NCBI RefSeq assembly: GCF_022865125.1 | Contig: NZ_CP094828.1 | Coordinates: forward strand, 1,364,001-1,428,000 | Origin: Acuticoccus sp. I52.16.1 | GTDB lineage: Bacteria > Pseudomonadota > Alphaproteobacteria > Rhizobiales > Amorphaceae | Length of the DNA: 64,000 nucleotides | Direction: 5' to 3' | Shown: one piece after another, positions 1 to 7,813 of the stretch | Layout of the letters: each line of letters begins with the position of its first letter | Position numbering within the stretch: the stretch's first letter is position 1 | Notes under the pieces: generated by a model | The model's input: the letters and a program-made list of their open reading frames with translations, nothing else | What the model was told of the DNA's origin: nothing | Databases searched by the model: none | Made by a program: the position numbers and the translations under genes

Positions 1-1
1 C

Positions 2-1570
2 ATCGGCCCGCTGCACATCCTGCGCGAGGCGGCCGTCGCCCCCCGCACCGCCAGCGCCGCGCCGCAGGAGGAGGTCGCCGCCTTCCGCGCCGCCCTGTCC
101 GCCGCGACCGCCGCGCTCGAGGAGACCCTCGCCGCCGAAGATCAGCTCGCCGGCGACATCCTGGAGTTCCAGGCCGCGCTCCTCGACGACCCCGACCTCG
201 TCGACCCCATCGCCGCGACCATCGCGGCCGGCACTGCCGCCGACGCCGCCTGGTCCGCCGCGATGGACGCCGAGATCGCCGACTATCGCGCCGGTGGCGA
301 CCCGGTGTTGACCGCCCGCGCCGACGACCTCGCCGACCTGAAGCGCCGCGTCCTCCTGGCGCTGTCGGGCGAGCGCGCGGCCGAAAGCGCGGTCCCGGCC
401 GGCGCGATCGTGCTCGCCGCAGAGCTGACCCCGTCCGCCTTCCTGGCGCTGGACCCGGCGCGGCTCGGCGGCATCGCCACCCTCGGCGGCAGCCCGACCA
501 GCCACGTTTCGATCCTCGCCAAGGCGCGCGGCGTCGCCCTCGTCGTCGGCCTTCGCACGGCGCTCGACGCATCGTGGGAGGGGGCGCCGGCGATCCTCGA
601 TGCGGCGGCCGGAACCCTCCTCACCCATCCCGCGCCCGATGCTCTGCGGGCGGCTGAGGCGCGCCGCGTGACAGGCGCCGCCGCCCGCGACGCGGCCGAC
701 GCGCACGCCGCCGAGCCCGCCGTCACCGCCGACGGCATCCCGGTCAAGGTGATGGTCAACATCGACGATCCGGCGATCCTCGACATGCTCGACCCGGCGA
801 TCTGCGACGGCGTCGGCCTGACGCGGACCGAGTTCCTCTTCCAGCACGGCGCGCCGGACGAAGCGGCGCAGCTCGCCTTCTACACGCGCCTGATCGCCTG
901 GGCGGACGGGCGGCCGGTCACCATCCGCACGCTCGACGCGGGCGGTGACAAGCCGATCCCCGGCGTCACCTTCGACGGCGAGGCGAACCCGTTTCTGGGC
1001 GTGCGCGGCGTGCGCCTGTCGCTCGGCCGGCCGGACCTCCTACGCACCCAGCTGCGCGCCCTCGCCCGCGCCGCTGCCACCGCGCCGGTGCCGCTCAAGG
1101 TGATGGTGCCGATGGTGACGGTGCCGGACGAGCTGGAGCGCGTGCGCGATCTCCTCGCCGAGGAGCTGGCCGGCCTCGCCGCGGCCGGCATCCCCGCCGC
1201 CGCCCCGGTGCTCGGCACCATGATCGAGGTGCCGGCCGCCGCCCTCACCGCCGAGACGTTCGACGCCGGCTTCTACTCCATCGGCTCCAACGACCTCGTC
1301 CAGTACGCGACCGCCTCGGCGCGCGACAATCCGGCCGTCGCCCCGCTCGCCGACCCCACCAACCCCGCGGTGCTGGAGCTGATCGCCCGCACCGTCGCCG
1401 CGGGCACCCAGCGGGGGGTCGAGGTCTCGCTGTGCGGCGACATGGCGTCCTCGCCGGCGCTCGCACAGGCGCTGCTGGAGGCGGGGCTGCGCGCCTTCTC
1501 GGTGGCGCCGGCCGAGGTTGGCGCGGTCAAGCAGGCGATCCGCGCGGCCACCGCGACCGGCGGGGAATGA
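2..1570 (+). CDS. Phosphoenolpyruvate-protein phosphotransferase (PTS enzyme I), 5' end outside window
   Basis: The frame is open from base 2, so the N-terminus lies upstream. About 522 residues are visible. They contain the helical HPr-binding region, the phospho-histidine swivel domain (motif GGSPTSHVSILAKARG, histidine codon at 503-505) and the C-terminal PEP-binding TIM barrel with TRTEFLF, SIGSNDLVQY and LCGDMAS, the last holding the active cysteine. Enzyme I takes phosphate from PEP and passes it to HPr. Because dhaK follows two genes downstream, the likely role is to phosphorylate the DhaM/HPr chain that feeds the dihydroxyacetone kinase, rather than a sugar PTS; this is inference from context. 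DhaL and the EIIA/HPr parts would be expected just upstream, or the missing N-terminus could carry them as a DhaM fusion. Confidence 0.9.
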   Translation: MGPLHILREAAVAPRTASAAPQEEVAAFRAALSAATAALEETLAAEDQLAGDILEFQAALLDDPDLVDPIAATIAAGTAADAAWSAAMDAEIADYRAGGDPVLTARADDLADLKRRVLLALSGERAAESAVPAGAIVLAAELTPSAFLALDPARLGGIATLGGSPTSHVSILAKARGVALVVGLRTALDASWEGAPAILDAAAGTLLTHPAPDALRAAEARRVTGAAARDAADAHAAEPAVTADGIPVKVMVNIDDPAILDMLDPAICDGVGLTRTEFLFQHGAPDEAAQLAFYTRLIAWADGRPVTIRTLDAGGDKPIPGVTFDGEANPFLGVRGVRLSLGRPDLLRTQLRALARAAATAPVPLKVMVPMVTVPDELERVRDLLAEELAGLAAAGIPAAAPVLGTMIEVPAAALTAETFDAGFYSIGSNDLVQYATASARDNPAVAPLADPTNPAVLELIARTVAAGTQRGVEVSLCGDMASSPALAQALLEAGLRAFSVAPAEVGAVKQAIRAATATGGE

Positions 1571-1576
1571 CGGACG

Positions 1577-1996
1577 GTGGACGACGCCGAGGCCGATAAC
1601 GCCGACCCGGTCGCCCACTACAAGCGCCTCCTCAAGGCGGCGCTGGAGCGGCGCCCGTCCGGCACGCGGCAAAAGCTCGCCGAGGCGATCGGCACGCACA
1701 AGAGCTTCATCAGCCAGGTCACGAATCCGGCCTACCGTGTCCCCCTCCCGGCCCAGCACATCCCGACGGTCTTTCGCGTGTGTCACTTCGGGCCGGAGGA
1801 GAAACGCACCTTCCTGGAGGCCTACCGCCTCGCCCATCCCGGTCAGGCCGGCGCCATCGAGGAGCTGGCCCGCATCGACGCGGACGTGTTGCGCATCCCG
1901 GTGCCCCATTTCGCCGACCCCGCGGTGCGGCACGAGGTGGAGGAGCTGATCCGCGATTTTGCCGAACGCGTCATCGCGCTCGCCCACAAGAGCTGA
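1577..1996 (+). CDS. Small helix-turn-helix protein of the dha locus
   Basis: 139 residues with GTG start, 6 bases after the enzyme I stop. Residues about 30-55 (KLAEAIGTHKSFISQVTNPAYRV region) read like a Cro/XRE-type helix-turn-helix, followed by a helical tail of no family I recognise. The gene sits between the PTS enzyme I gene and dhaK, so it may be the local regulator of dihydroxyacetone use; the DNA it binds is unknown. It ends 42 bases before dhaK, whose ribosome site is in that gap. An ATG at 1567 overlapping the upstream stop is in another frame and is not used. Confidence 0.75.
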   Translation: MDDAEADNADPVAHYKRLLKAALERRPSGTRQKLAEAIGTHKSFISQVTNPAYRVPLPAQHIPTVFRVCHFGPEEKRTFLEAYRLAHPGQAGAIEELARIDADVLRIPVPHFADPAVRHEVEELIRDFAERVIALAHKS

Positions 1997-2038
1997 CACG
2001 AACCCGAGGGACGCCAAGTCCCCGCCGAGGAGGAACCC

Positions 2039-3025
2039 ATGAAGAAGCTGATGAACGAGGCCGACACGCTGCTCGCCGAGAGCCTCACCGGCTTCGGCGC
2101 CGTGCACGCCGACCTCGTCACCGTGAGTCTCGACCCGATGTTCGTCGCCCGCAAGGACGCGCCGCGGCAGGGCAAGGTGGCGCTGATCTCGGGCGGCGGC
2201 ACGGGGCACGAGCCGATGCACGCCGGATTCGTCGGCACCGGCATGCTGGATGCGGCGTGCCCCGGCCAGGTCTTCACCTCGCCGACGCCGGACCAGATGA
2301 TCGCCGCGATGGAGGCGGTCGACGGCGGCGCCGGCACGCTCCTCATCGTCAAGAACTACGCCGGCGACGTGATGAACTTCGAGATGGCGGCGGAGATGGC
2401 CTCCGGGCCGGTGGAGACCGTCCTCACCAACGACGACGTCGCGGTCGAGGCGTCGACCCACAGCCAGGGCCGGCGCGGCGTGGCGGCGACCGTCATCGTC
2501 GAGAAGATCGTCGGCGCGGCGGCCGAGCGGGGCGACGATCTGGCGTCCCTGAAGGCGCTCGGCGACGCGGTGAACGCCGCCTCCGGCACCATGGGCGTCG
2601 CGCTGACGAGCTGCACCGTCCCGGCCGCCGGCACGCCGACCTTCACCCTCGCCGAGGACGAGATGGAGATGGGCATCGGCATCCACGGCGAGCCCGGCCG
2701 CCGGCGCGTCGCGATGATGAGCGCGCGCGACATCGCCGCCGAGATCGTCGGCGCCGTCGTCGAGGACGTGAAGCTCGCCAGGGGCGAGGAGGTGCTGCTT
2801 CTCGTCAACGGGATGGGCGGCACGCCGCTCCTGGAGCTCTACGGCCTCTACGATGCGGCGGCGCGGGTGGCCGCGGGCCACGGTCTCACCATCGCCCGCT
2901 CGCTCGTCGGCAATTATTGCACGTCGCTGGAAATGGCGGGCGCGTCGATCACGTTGACCCGGCTCGACGCCGAGCGCACGGCGCTGTGGGACGCGCCGGT
3001 CACGACTGCGGCGCTGCGGTGGTGA
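2039..3025 (+). CDS. dhaK: Dihydroxyacetone kinase substrate-binding subunit DhaK
   Basis: 328 residues, the usual DhaK length. The GGGTGHEP motif near residues 52-59 and the IGIHGEPG motif, whose His216 is the residue that forms the hemiaminal bond to dihydroxyacetone in the family, are both intact. DhaK binds dihydroxyacetone in the cytoplasm; phosphate comes from DhaL-ADP, which is recharged by DhaM using PEP. The strong Shine-Dalgarno GAGGAGG lies 6-12 bases before the ATG. DhaL is not in the window after dhaK, so if present it should be upstream of base 1. The following 198 bases carry control sites for the next gene. Confidence 0.95.
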   Translation: MKKLMNEADTLLAESLTGFGAVHADLVTVSLDPMFVARKDAPRQGKVALISGGGTGHEPMHAGFVGTGMLDAACPGQVFTSPTPDQMIAAMEAVDGGAGTLLIVKNYAGDVMNFEMAAEMASGPVETVLTNDDVAVEASTHSQGRRGVAATVIVEKIVGAAAERGDDLASLKALGDAVNAASGTMGVALTSCTVPAAGTPTFTLAEDEMEMGIGIHGEPGRRRVAMMSARDIAAEIVGAVVEDVKLARGEEVLLLVNGMGGTPLLELYGLYDAAARVAAGHGLTIARSLVGNYCTSLEMAGASITLTRLDAERTALWDAPVTTAALRW

Positions 3026-3086
3026 CCCCCGGCTGAACCCGGCCTGCGGCAGACGATTTCCGGCCGATTGCCGCAATAATAAGCAA

Positions 3087-3100
3087 TTGATTCACATCAA
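3087..3100. promoter_or_regulatory. Perfect FNR/FixK-type box
   Basis: The sequence TTGAT-TCAC-ATCAA is an exact match to the FNR/anaerobox consensus TTGAT-N4-ATCAA. It lies 62 bases after the dhaK stop and 124 bases before the TenA-family start, inside the only locally AT-rich patch of the area. The placement suggests oxygen- or nitrogen-oxide-responsive control of the downstream gene by an FnrL/FixK-type protein. A Crp/Fnr-family regulator is encoded at 48179-48868 but lacks the FNR iron-sulfur cysteines at its N-terminus. Confidence 0.6.
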
Positions 3101-3177
3101 CCGCGGCTCCGTGGCCGCGGCCGACCAAGTCTTTGCGATTTAATGTTCGATCGCTTGATAAGGAATCTCTATGCTAT

Positions 3178-3187
3178 ATTGTACAAT
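3178..3187. promoter_or_regulatory. Palindrome ATTGTACAAT near the TenA-family promoter
   Basis: A perfect 10-base palindrome overlapping a TATATT hexamer (3175-3180), with TTGATA at 3155-3160 upstream at sub-optimal spacing (14 bases). It could be an operator half-overlapping a promoter; no protein is identified for it. Confidence 0.3.
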
Positions 3188-3223
3188 CGTTCTTTCCCGG
3201 CATTTCGATACCCCCGAGGATCG

Positions 3224-3889
3224 ATGCGTTTTTCCGAAGCCGCCTGGGCGCGCTCCAAGCCCTCGTTCGACAAGATCCTGAGGACTCCGTTCGCCCAGGG
3301 CCTGGTCGCCGGTACGCTCGATCCCGTGCGGTTCAAGGGTTTCGTCGTCCAGGACGTCCATTTCCTCACCGGGATGGAGCGGGCGCTCGCCAGCAGCGCC
3401 GCGCGCGGGTCGGAGCGGCCCGCGGTCGCGCGGTTCTTCACCGCCGCCGACCGGGCGATGAAACAGGAGCATGCGCTCAAGCTGAACCTGTTCCACAGGC
3501 TGGACCTGTGCGCCAACTCGTTCAGCGAAACCTCCATCGACCCGACCTGCTACCAATATATCTCCTACCTGCAGGCCAGCGCGCAGAACGAGCCGGCCGA
3601 GATCTTCCTCGCCACCTTCCTGCCCTGCCTCTGGGTGTTCGCCGAGGTCGGGCGCGATCTGAAGGGCCGCTCGGTCGACGGCAACCCCTATCAGCCCTGG
3701 ATCGACAGCTACGCCGGCCTCGCCTACGCCGACGCCATGCACGAGATGCTGCAGGCGGTCGACGCCGTCGCCGCGGAGGCGAGCGAGACGGTGCGCGAGG
3801 AGATGCTGCTCGTCTACGTCGCGAGCGCCGAGCTGGAATATACCTTCTGGCAGAGCGCCTGCACCGAGGAGCTGTGGCCCGCCGCCTGA
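3224..3889 (+). CDS. TenA/THI-4 family protein (thiaminase II-like)
   Basis: 221 residues from the ATG at 3224, which matches TenA length; an upstream in-frame start at 3143 would add 27 residues with no support. The ATG is preceded by GAGG at 3216-3219. Family signatures are visible: an aromatic-rich four-helix core, the LPCLW stretch with the catalytic cysteine, and the C-terminal SAELEYTFWQ region with the conserved Glu. TenA proteins hydrolyse aminopyrimidine thiamine breakdown products for salvage, although several family members have other roles. The gene stands alone downstream of an FNR-type box, with no thi genes nearby, so the substrate is open. Confidence 0.8.
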   Translation: MRFSEAAWARSKPSFDKILRTPFAQGLVAGTLDPVRFKGFVVQDVHFLTGMERALASSAARGSERPAVARFFTAADRAMKQEHALKLNLFHRLDLCANSFSETSIDPTCYQYISYLQASAQNEPAEIFLATFLPCLWVFAEVGRDLKGRSVDGNPYQPWIDSYAGLAYADAMHEMLQAVDAVAAEASETVREEMLLVYVASAELEYTFWQSACTEELWPAA

Positions 3890-3921
3890 CGCGGCCGCCT
3901 GCGCCCTGCCCCCCCATCCCG

Positions 3922-4782
3922 TCAGTCGAGCGCGCTGTCGCGCATCAGGCCGGAGATGAACGTCTGCGGCGGCCAGCGGGACAGCTCGGCCTCGAAGAAG
4001 GCGGAGAGGCCCCCCTCGATCAGCGTCGACGGGACGCCCGCCTCGGCGAACATCTCGCGCGCATAGCGCACATCCTTCGCCGCGTTCTCCAGGCTGAACG
4101 GCAGGCCGTCGTACGTTCCGGCGACGACGCTCGGCATGATCCGCATGAAGGTCCCGGAGCGGCTGCCGCTGGCGGCGATCGCCTCCACCATGTGCGCCAT
4201 GTCGATGCCGACGGCCTCGCACCGGCGCATCGCCTCGATCGTCAACGCGGCCTGACCCTGGGTGATGAAATTGTTGATCAGCTTCGCCGCGTGCCCCGCC
4301 CCCGGCCCGCCGAAGTGGACGATGGTCTCCGACGTCAGCGCCAGGAAGGGCTCGACCCGCTGGTAATTCGCCTTCGTCGCACCGACCATGGAGACCAGCA
4401 TCCCGTCGGCCGCTTCGGCGGGGCCGCCGGTGGCCGGCGCGTCGATGAAGGCGAAGCCGGCCGCGGCGAGATCGGCGGCCAGCTCGCGGGTGACGGCGGG
4501 GTGCGAGGTGGTTGTGTCGACGATCATCGCGCCACCGGGGAGCACGCCGCGCACACGCTCGACGATGTCGCGCACGGTGTCGGCGTTGGGCAGACACAGG
4601 AAGAGAACGTCGGACCGCTCGGCGACGGCTTCGGCACGGTCGACGATCTCGATATCGGCGGCTCTGAGACGCGTTTCCTGGCCGCGATTGCGGTGGAGCA
4701 TCGTCACCACCGGATGGGCGCGCGACAGGCACAGCGCCATGCCCGAGCCCATCTGGCCCGCCCCGAGAAATCCGATCTGCAT
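3922..4782 (-). CDS. NAD(P)-dependent beta-hydroxyacid dehydrogenase (3-hydroxyisobutyrate dehydrogenase family)
   Basis: 286 residues from the ATG at 4782. The N-terminal Rossmann motif GFLGAGQMGSGMA (residues 4-16), the substrate loop DAPATGG (family form DAPVSGG) and the catalytic lysine in GHAAKLINN are all present. The family oxidises 3-hydroxyisobutyrate, tartronate semialdehyde, 6-phosphogluconate or related acids; motifs do not decide which. The frame continues upstream for 87 codons without homology, so the internal ATG is preferred. The gene ends 33 bases from the convergent TenA-family gene. Confidence 0.85.
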   Translation of the reverse strand: MQIGFLGAGQMGSGMALCLSRAHPVVTMLHRNRGQETRLRAADIEIVDRAEAVAERSDVLFLCLPNADTVRDIVERVRGVLPGGAMIVDTTTSHPAVTRELAADLAAAGFAFIDAPATGGPAEAADGMLVSMVGATKANYQRVEPFLALTSETIVHFGGPGAGHAAKLINNFITQGQAALTIEAMRRCEAVGIDMAHMVEAIAASGSRSGTFMRIMPSVVAGTYDGLPFSLENAAKDVRYAREMFAEAGVPSTLIEGGLSAFFEAELSRWPPQTFISGLMRDSALD

Positions 4783-5151
4783 CCTGTCCACGTCGTCCCC
4801 CGGTATGGTGCCTTCGTTACGCCAACGATCGCGTTTCGCTGGGAGCCTCGCCCTCCGTCCGGAGGGTCGTTGCCGACGGTCTGGGCCGGGCTGGAACCGG
4901 CGTCCGACGGGTCGTCGTCCGCGGCGTGGAGGGGACGCACGGCAGTCGCCCCGATGCTGCGGACCATTCGATCGAACAATGTCGGCTGCCAGCATACGCA
5001 AAAACCCCACGGAGGGGCAGGCAGGTATATTGCAAGATTGCAATTTTTTTGGACGCAGAATCGTGCGTCATCCGCGCTGACGCCGCCAGGTGCCGCCGGC
5101 TCCGGCAGGAATCCGCACCGACGATGGGGTCTGCGACGGAGGGCGCCGGCG
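4783..5151. other. Intergenic stretch without a recognised gene
   Basis: 369 bases between two minus-strand genes. It contains a possible terminator for the upstream regulator (5000-5018) and an AT-rich patch around 5026-5050 with an imperfect tandem ATTGCAAG/ATTGCAAT followed by seven T. This is presumably the promoter area of the dehydrogenase gene. No RNA gene or coding frame with support was seen. Confidence 0.5.
5000..5018 (-). terminator. Possible rho-independent terminator
   Basis: Read on the minus strand, GCCCC-TCCGT-GGGG is followed by a run of five T. The stem is only 4-5 bp. It lies about 135 bases downstream of the MmyB-like regulator stop, rather far, so the call is tentative. 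Confidence 0.35.
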
Positions 5152-6015
5152 TCAGAGCCGGCCGATGCCGATGGAGCGGGCGACGCGGCCGGTGCGAGAG
5201 CTCAGGAAACCGATCAGCCGCTCGCTGTCGCACACCGTGGCGGGCGTGTAGACCACCATCAGGAACCCCGGATGGCCGTTGAGGTGGTGGGGCGAATAGT
5301 CGAGCAGGATGGCACCGAACTCCGGCACCTCGACGATCTTGGTGCGCTCGCCGGCCTCGTTGGGAGGGGCGTCCCGCCACAGGCGGGCGAAGTCTTCGCT
5401 CTCGTGGCACAGGTCGTCCACCAGCGCCTTCGCCCGGTCCGACATCCCCATCTGGATGCCCTGCTGGCGGAAATCCTCCACCGCGTGGCGGGCCACCGTC
5501 TCCCAGTTCTGCAGCTTACGGCGCAGCGCCGTGTCGCCGAAGATGATGCGCAGCACGTTGCGGCGATCCGGCGGCACGGCCGCATAGTCCTCCAGCACCG
5601 CCCGCGCCGCACCGTTCCAGGCGACCACGTCCCAGCAGGGCGACTTGATGTAGGCCGGGCACACGCTGAGCGCATCCAAAGTGCGCTGCAATTTGGGCGG
5701 GACCATGTAGGTCCGGCTCGCACCGTGGGGGCCGGACATGGTGGCCGCGATATAATGCAGGTGCTCGCGATCCGGCTCGCTCAGCATGAGCGCGCTCGAC
5801 ACGCGATCGAGTACGTCCGCGGACGGCGCATCCTCCCACCCCTCCTCGAGCCATTGATACCACGCGACACTCACACCGGCGCGCTCGGCCACGTCCTCGC
5901 ACTGGAGCCCCATGTCGTGACGGTCCGCCCGCGCGATGCCGAACATCTCCGGGTCCAGCTGGCAGCGGCGGTCCTTCAGAAATTGGCCGAGCCTGTTTTC
6001 AACCATCTTTTGCAT
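5152..6015 (-). CDS. XRE-type regulator with MmyB-like ligand domain
   Basis: 287 residues from the ATG at 6015, which has GGAAGGGG five bases upstream; the frame extends 21 codons further but without a ribosome site. Residues 1-80 form a lambda-repressor-like helix-turn-helix (EDVAERAGVSVAWYQWLEEG). The rest matches the MmyB-like ligand-binding domain: CPAYIKSPCWDVVAWNGAA, a DYSPHHLNGHPGF stretch and a C-terminal VVYTPA region. Such proteins are transcription regulators thought to sense fatty-acid-like ligands. It is divergent from the exported acetamidase-like gene at 6373, which it could control; this is inference. Confidence 0.85.
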   Translation of the reverse strand: MQKMVENRLGQFLKDRRCQLDPEMFGIARADRHDMGLQCEDVAERAGVSVAWYQWLEEGWEDAPSADVLDRVSSALMLSEPDREHLHYIAATMSGPHGASRTYMVPPKLQRTLDALSVCPAYIKSPCWDVVAWNGAARAVLEDYAAVPPDRRNVLRIIFGDTALRRKLQNWETVARHAVEDFRQQGIQMGMSDRAKALVDDLCHESEDFARLWRDAPPNEAGERTKIVEVPEFGAILLDYSPHHLNGHPGFLMVVYTPATVCDSERLIGFLSSRTGRVARSIGIGRL

Positions 6016-6372
6016 GTGGCCCCTTCCACAACTGGCAAGAGCGCGCATCCGCGTCCGCCAGTATCTGGTCGATGACACGGTTTGGAAAAGGGGAACAATG
6101 CACGTATTACGCTATATGGTGAAAAAAACTGGCATGGTCGGCGCGAGTGACCCGCACAGCGCAACCAGTGGCATCCGATTACCGTATGGCATGTCTTTTT
6201 GCCTGAATGAAGCGTCTTGCTACTAAGATAGTTACCGGATGACACGCGTGCGCAATCGATGGCGCGGGTACGCGCCGATATTGCACCCGGCACACCTTCC
6301 ACACGCGCTGCGTGTGCTCTCATGGCATTGTCTTTGCAGGTCGGATCGATCTTCACCACAGCAGAGACACAG
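6016..6372. other. Divergent promoter region
   Basis: 357 bases between the MmyB-like regulator and the acetamidase-like gene, clearly lower in GC than its surroundings. The 9-mer GATGACACG occurs twice, at 6071-6079 and 6239-6247, as a direct repeat. No gene was seen; the region should hold both promoters and operators, but no hexamer pair with good spacing stood out. Confidence 0.45.
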
Positions 6373-7752
6373 ATGACCCACATTTCGAGCCGCCCCACCC
6401 TGCGGGTCCTCCTCGGTGCCACGGCCATGAGCACGATGGTGCTCGCCGCGGCGGGCGCCGCCTCCGCCCAGGACGCCCCCGAGGCCTGTGCCACCGCCCC
6501 CGAGAGCCCCGCGCACCATCTGATCCCGGCGAGTGCCGACACCGTCCACTGGGGCTACTTTTCCAAGACCCTCGATCCCGCCGCGGTCATCCACTCCGGC
6601 GACCTCGTCACCCTCGAGACGCTCACCCATCACGCCAACGACGACGCCTCGCGCATGGTGACGGGCGATCCGGGTGCGGAGAGCGTGTTCCGCTGGGAGC
6701 CCGGCAGCAAGGGGGTGAACCGTCGTGGCGCCGGCCCGGTCGACGCGTCGATCCACGGGCGCGGGGCGGGCGAGGGCTTCGGCGTGCACATCCTCACCGG
6801 CCCGGTCTACGTCTGCGGGGCCGAGCCGGGGGACGTGCTGAAGGTGGAGATCCTGGACCTGAAGCCGCGCCCCTCGGCCAACCCCGAGCACGCCGGCAAG
6901 ACCTTCGGCTCCAACGCCGCCGCCTGGTGGGGTTACCACTACAACGACCTCATCGAGGACCCGAAGCCGCGTGAGGTGATCACGATCTACGAGCTCGACT
7001 CGACCGGCAAGGAGGATTGGGCGCAGGCGGTCTACGCCTTCCGCTGGACGCCGCAGACCGACCCGGACGGCGTCGTACACGAGATGATCGACTATCCGGG
7101 CGTGCCGGTCGACCATGCCACCGTGGAGGAGACGGCCGCGCTGGAGGGCGTGCGCGTACCGATCCGCCCGCACTTCGGCACCATGGGGCTGGCGCCGGCG
7201 GAGGCGGATTTCGTCGATTCCATCCCGCCGTCCTCGTTCGGCGGCAACATCGACAACTGGCGCATCGGCAAAGGCGGGACGATGTATTATCCCGTCGCGG
7301 TCGAGGGTGGCCTATTGTCGGCCGGCGACCCGCACGCCGCGCAGGGCGATTCCGAGCTTGCCGGCACCGCGATCGAGACGTCGCTCACCGGTCTGGTGCG
7401 GGTGACGCTGGTCAAGGCGGACGAACTGGCCGGCACCCCGGTCGAGGGGCTGGACTTCCCGCTGCTGGAGACCGCCGGCGAGTGGGTCGTCCACGGCTTC
7501 TCCTTCGCCGACTACCTCAACGACCTCGGCGAGAGCGCGCAGAGCGACATCTATTCGAAGTCCTCGGTGGACGGCGCCATGCGCGACGCCTTCCGCAAGA
7601 TGCGCACCTTCCTGATGACCGCCTACGGGCTGTCCGAAGACGAGGCGATCTCGCTGATGTCGGTCGCGGCGGATTTCGGCGTGACACAGGTGGTGGACGG
7701 CAACTGGGGCGTCCACGGCGTCATCGACAAGCGCCTCTTCGCCGGACGCTGA
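6373..7752 (+). CDS. Exported acetamidase/formamidase-family protein
   Basis: 459 residues from the ATG at 6373. The first 32 residues form a Sec signal peptide (basic start, hydrophobic LGATAMSTMVLAAAGA, cleavage after ASA). The mature part carries acetamidase/formamidase family features: a HLIPASADTVHWGYFSKTL opening, THHANDD, an HILTGPVYV-GAEPGD stretch and PRPSANPEH, consistent with hydrolysis of short amides. A start at 6259 would bury the signal sequence and is rejected. Most characterised FmdA/AmdA enzymes are cytoplasmic, so periplasmic export is notable. No amide transporter or urea genes are adjacent. Confidence 0.85.
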   Translation: MTHISSRPTLRVLLGATAMSTMVLAAAGAASAQDAPEACATAPESPAHHLIPASADTVHWGYFSKTLDPAAVIHSGDLVTLETLTHHANDDASRMVTGDPGAESVFRWEPGSKGVNRRGAGPVDASIHGRGAGEGFGVHILTGPVYVCGAEPGDVLKVEILDLKPRPSANPEHAGKTFGSNAAAWWGYHYNDLIEDPKPREVITIYELDSTGKEDWAQAVYAFRWTPQTDPDGVVHEMIDYPGVPVDHATVEETAALEGVRVPIRPHFGTMGLAPAEADFVDSIPPSSFGGNIDNWRIGKGGTMYYPVAVEGGLLSAGDPHAAQGDSELAGTAIETSLTGLVRVTLVKADELAGTPVEGLDFPLLETAGEWVVHGFSFADYLNDLGESAQSDIYSKSSVDGAMRDAFRKMRTFLMTAYGLSEDEAISLMSVAADFGVTQVVDGNWGVHGVIDKRLFAGR

Positions 7753-7771
7753 GCCGGCCCCGGCCGGGCTC
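7751..7771. terminator. Hairpin between convergent genes
   Basis: GAGCC-GGCC pairs with GGCC-G-GGCTC around a short loop, starting at the acetamidase stop codon. There is no T tract, but the position between convergent ends suggests a bidirectional transcription stop. Confidence 0.35.
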
Positions 7772-7813
7772 GTTCCATGGCGCGTCGCCCGGCCCGGCGC
7801 GCCGCACGGCCCG

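Noticed and set aside
1040-3076. 678-codon open frame on the minus strand opposite enzyme I and dhaK
   Set aside because: Antisense to two well-supported genes; its translation is Arg/Gly/His-rich with no domain. High GC leaves few stops in this frame.
5026-5050. Terminator or small RNA at the ATTGCAAG/ATTGCAAT plus T7 patch
   Set aside because: The possible stem is only 5 AT-rich pairs and the T run does not follow a GC stem on either strand.
6259-6372. Longer acetamidase start at 6259
   Set aside because: It would place 38 extra residues before a clear signal peptide and has no ribosome site.
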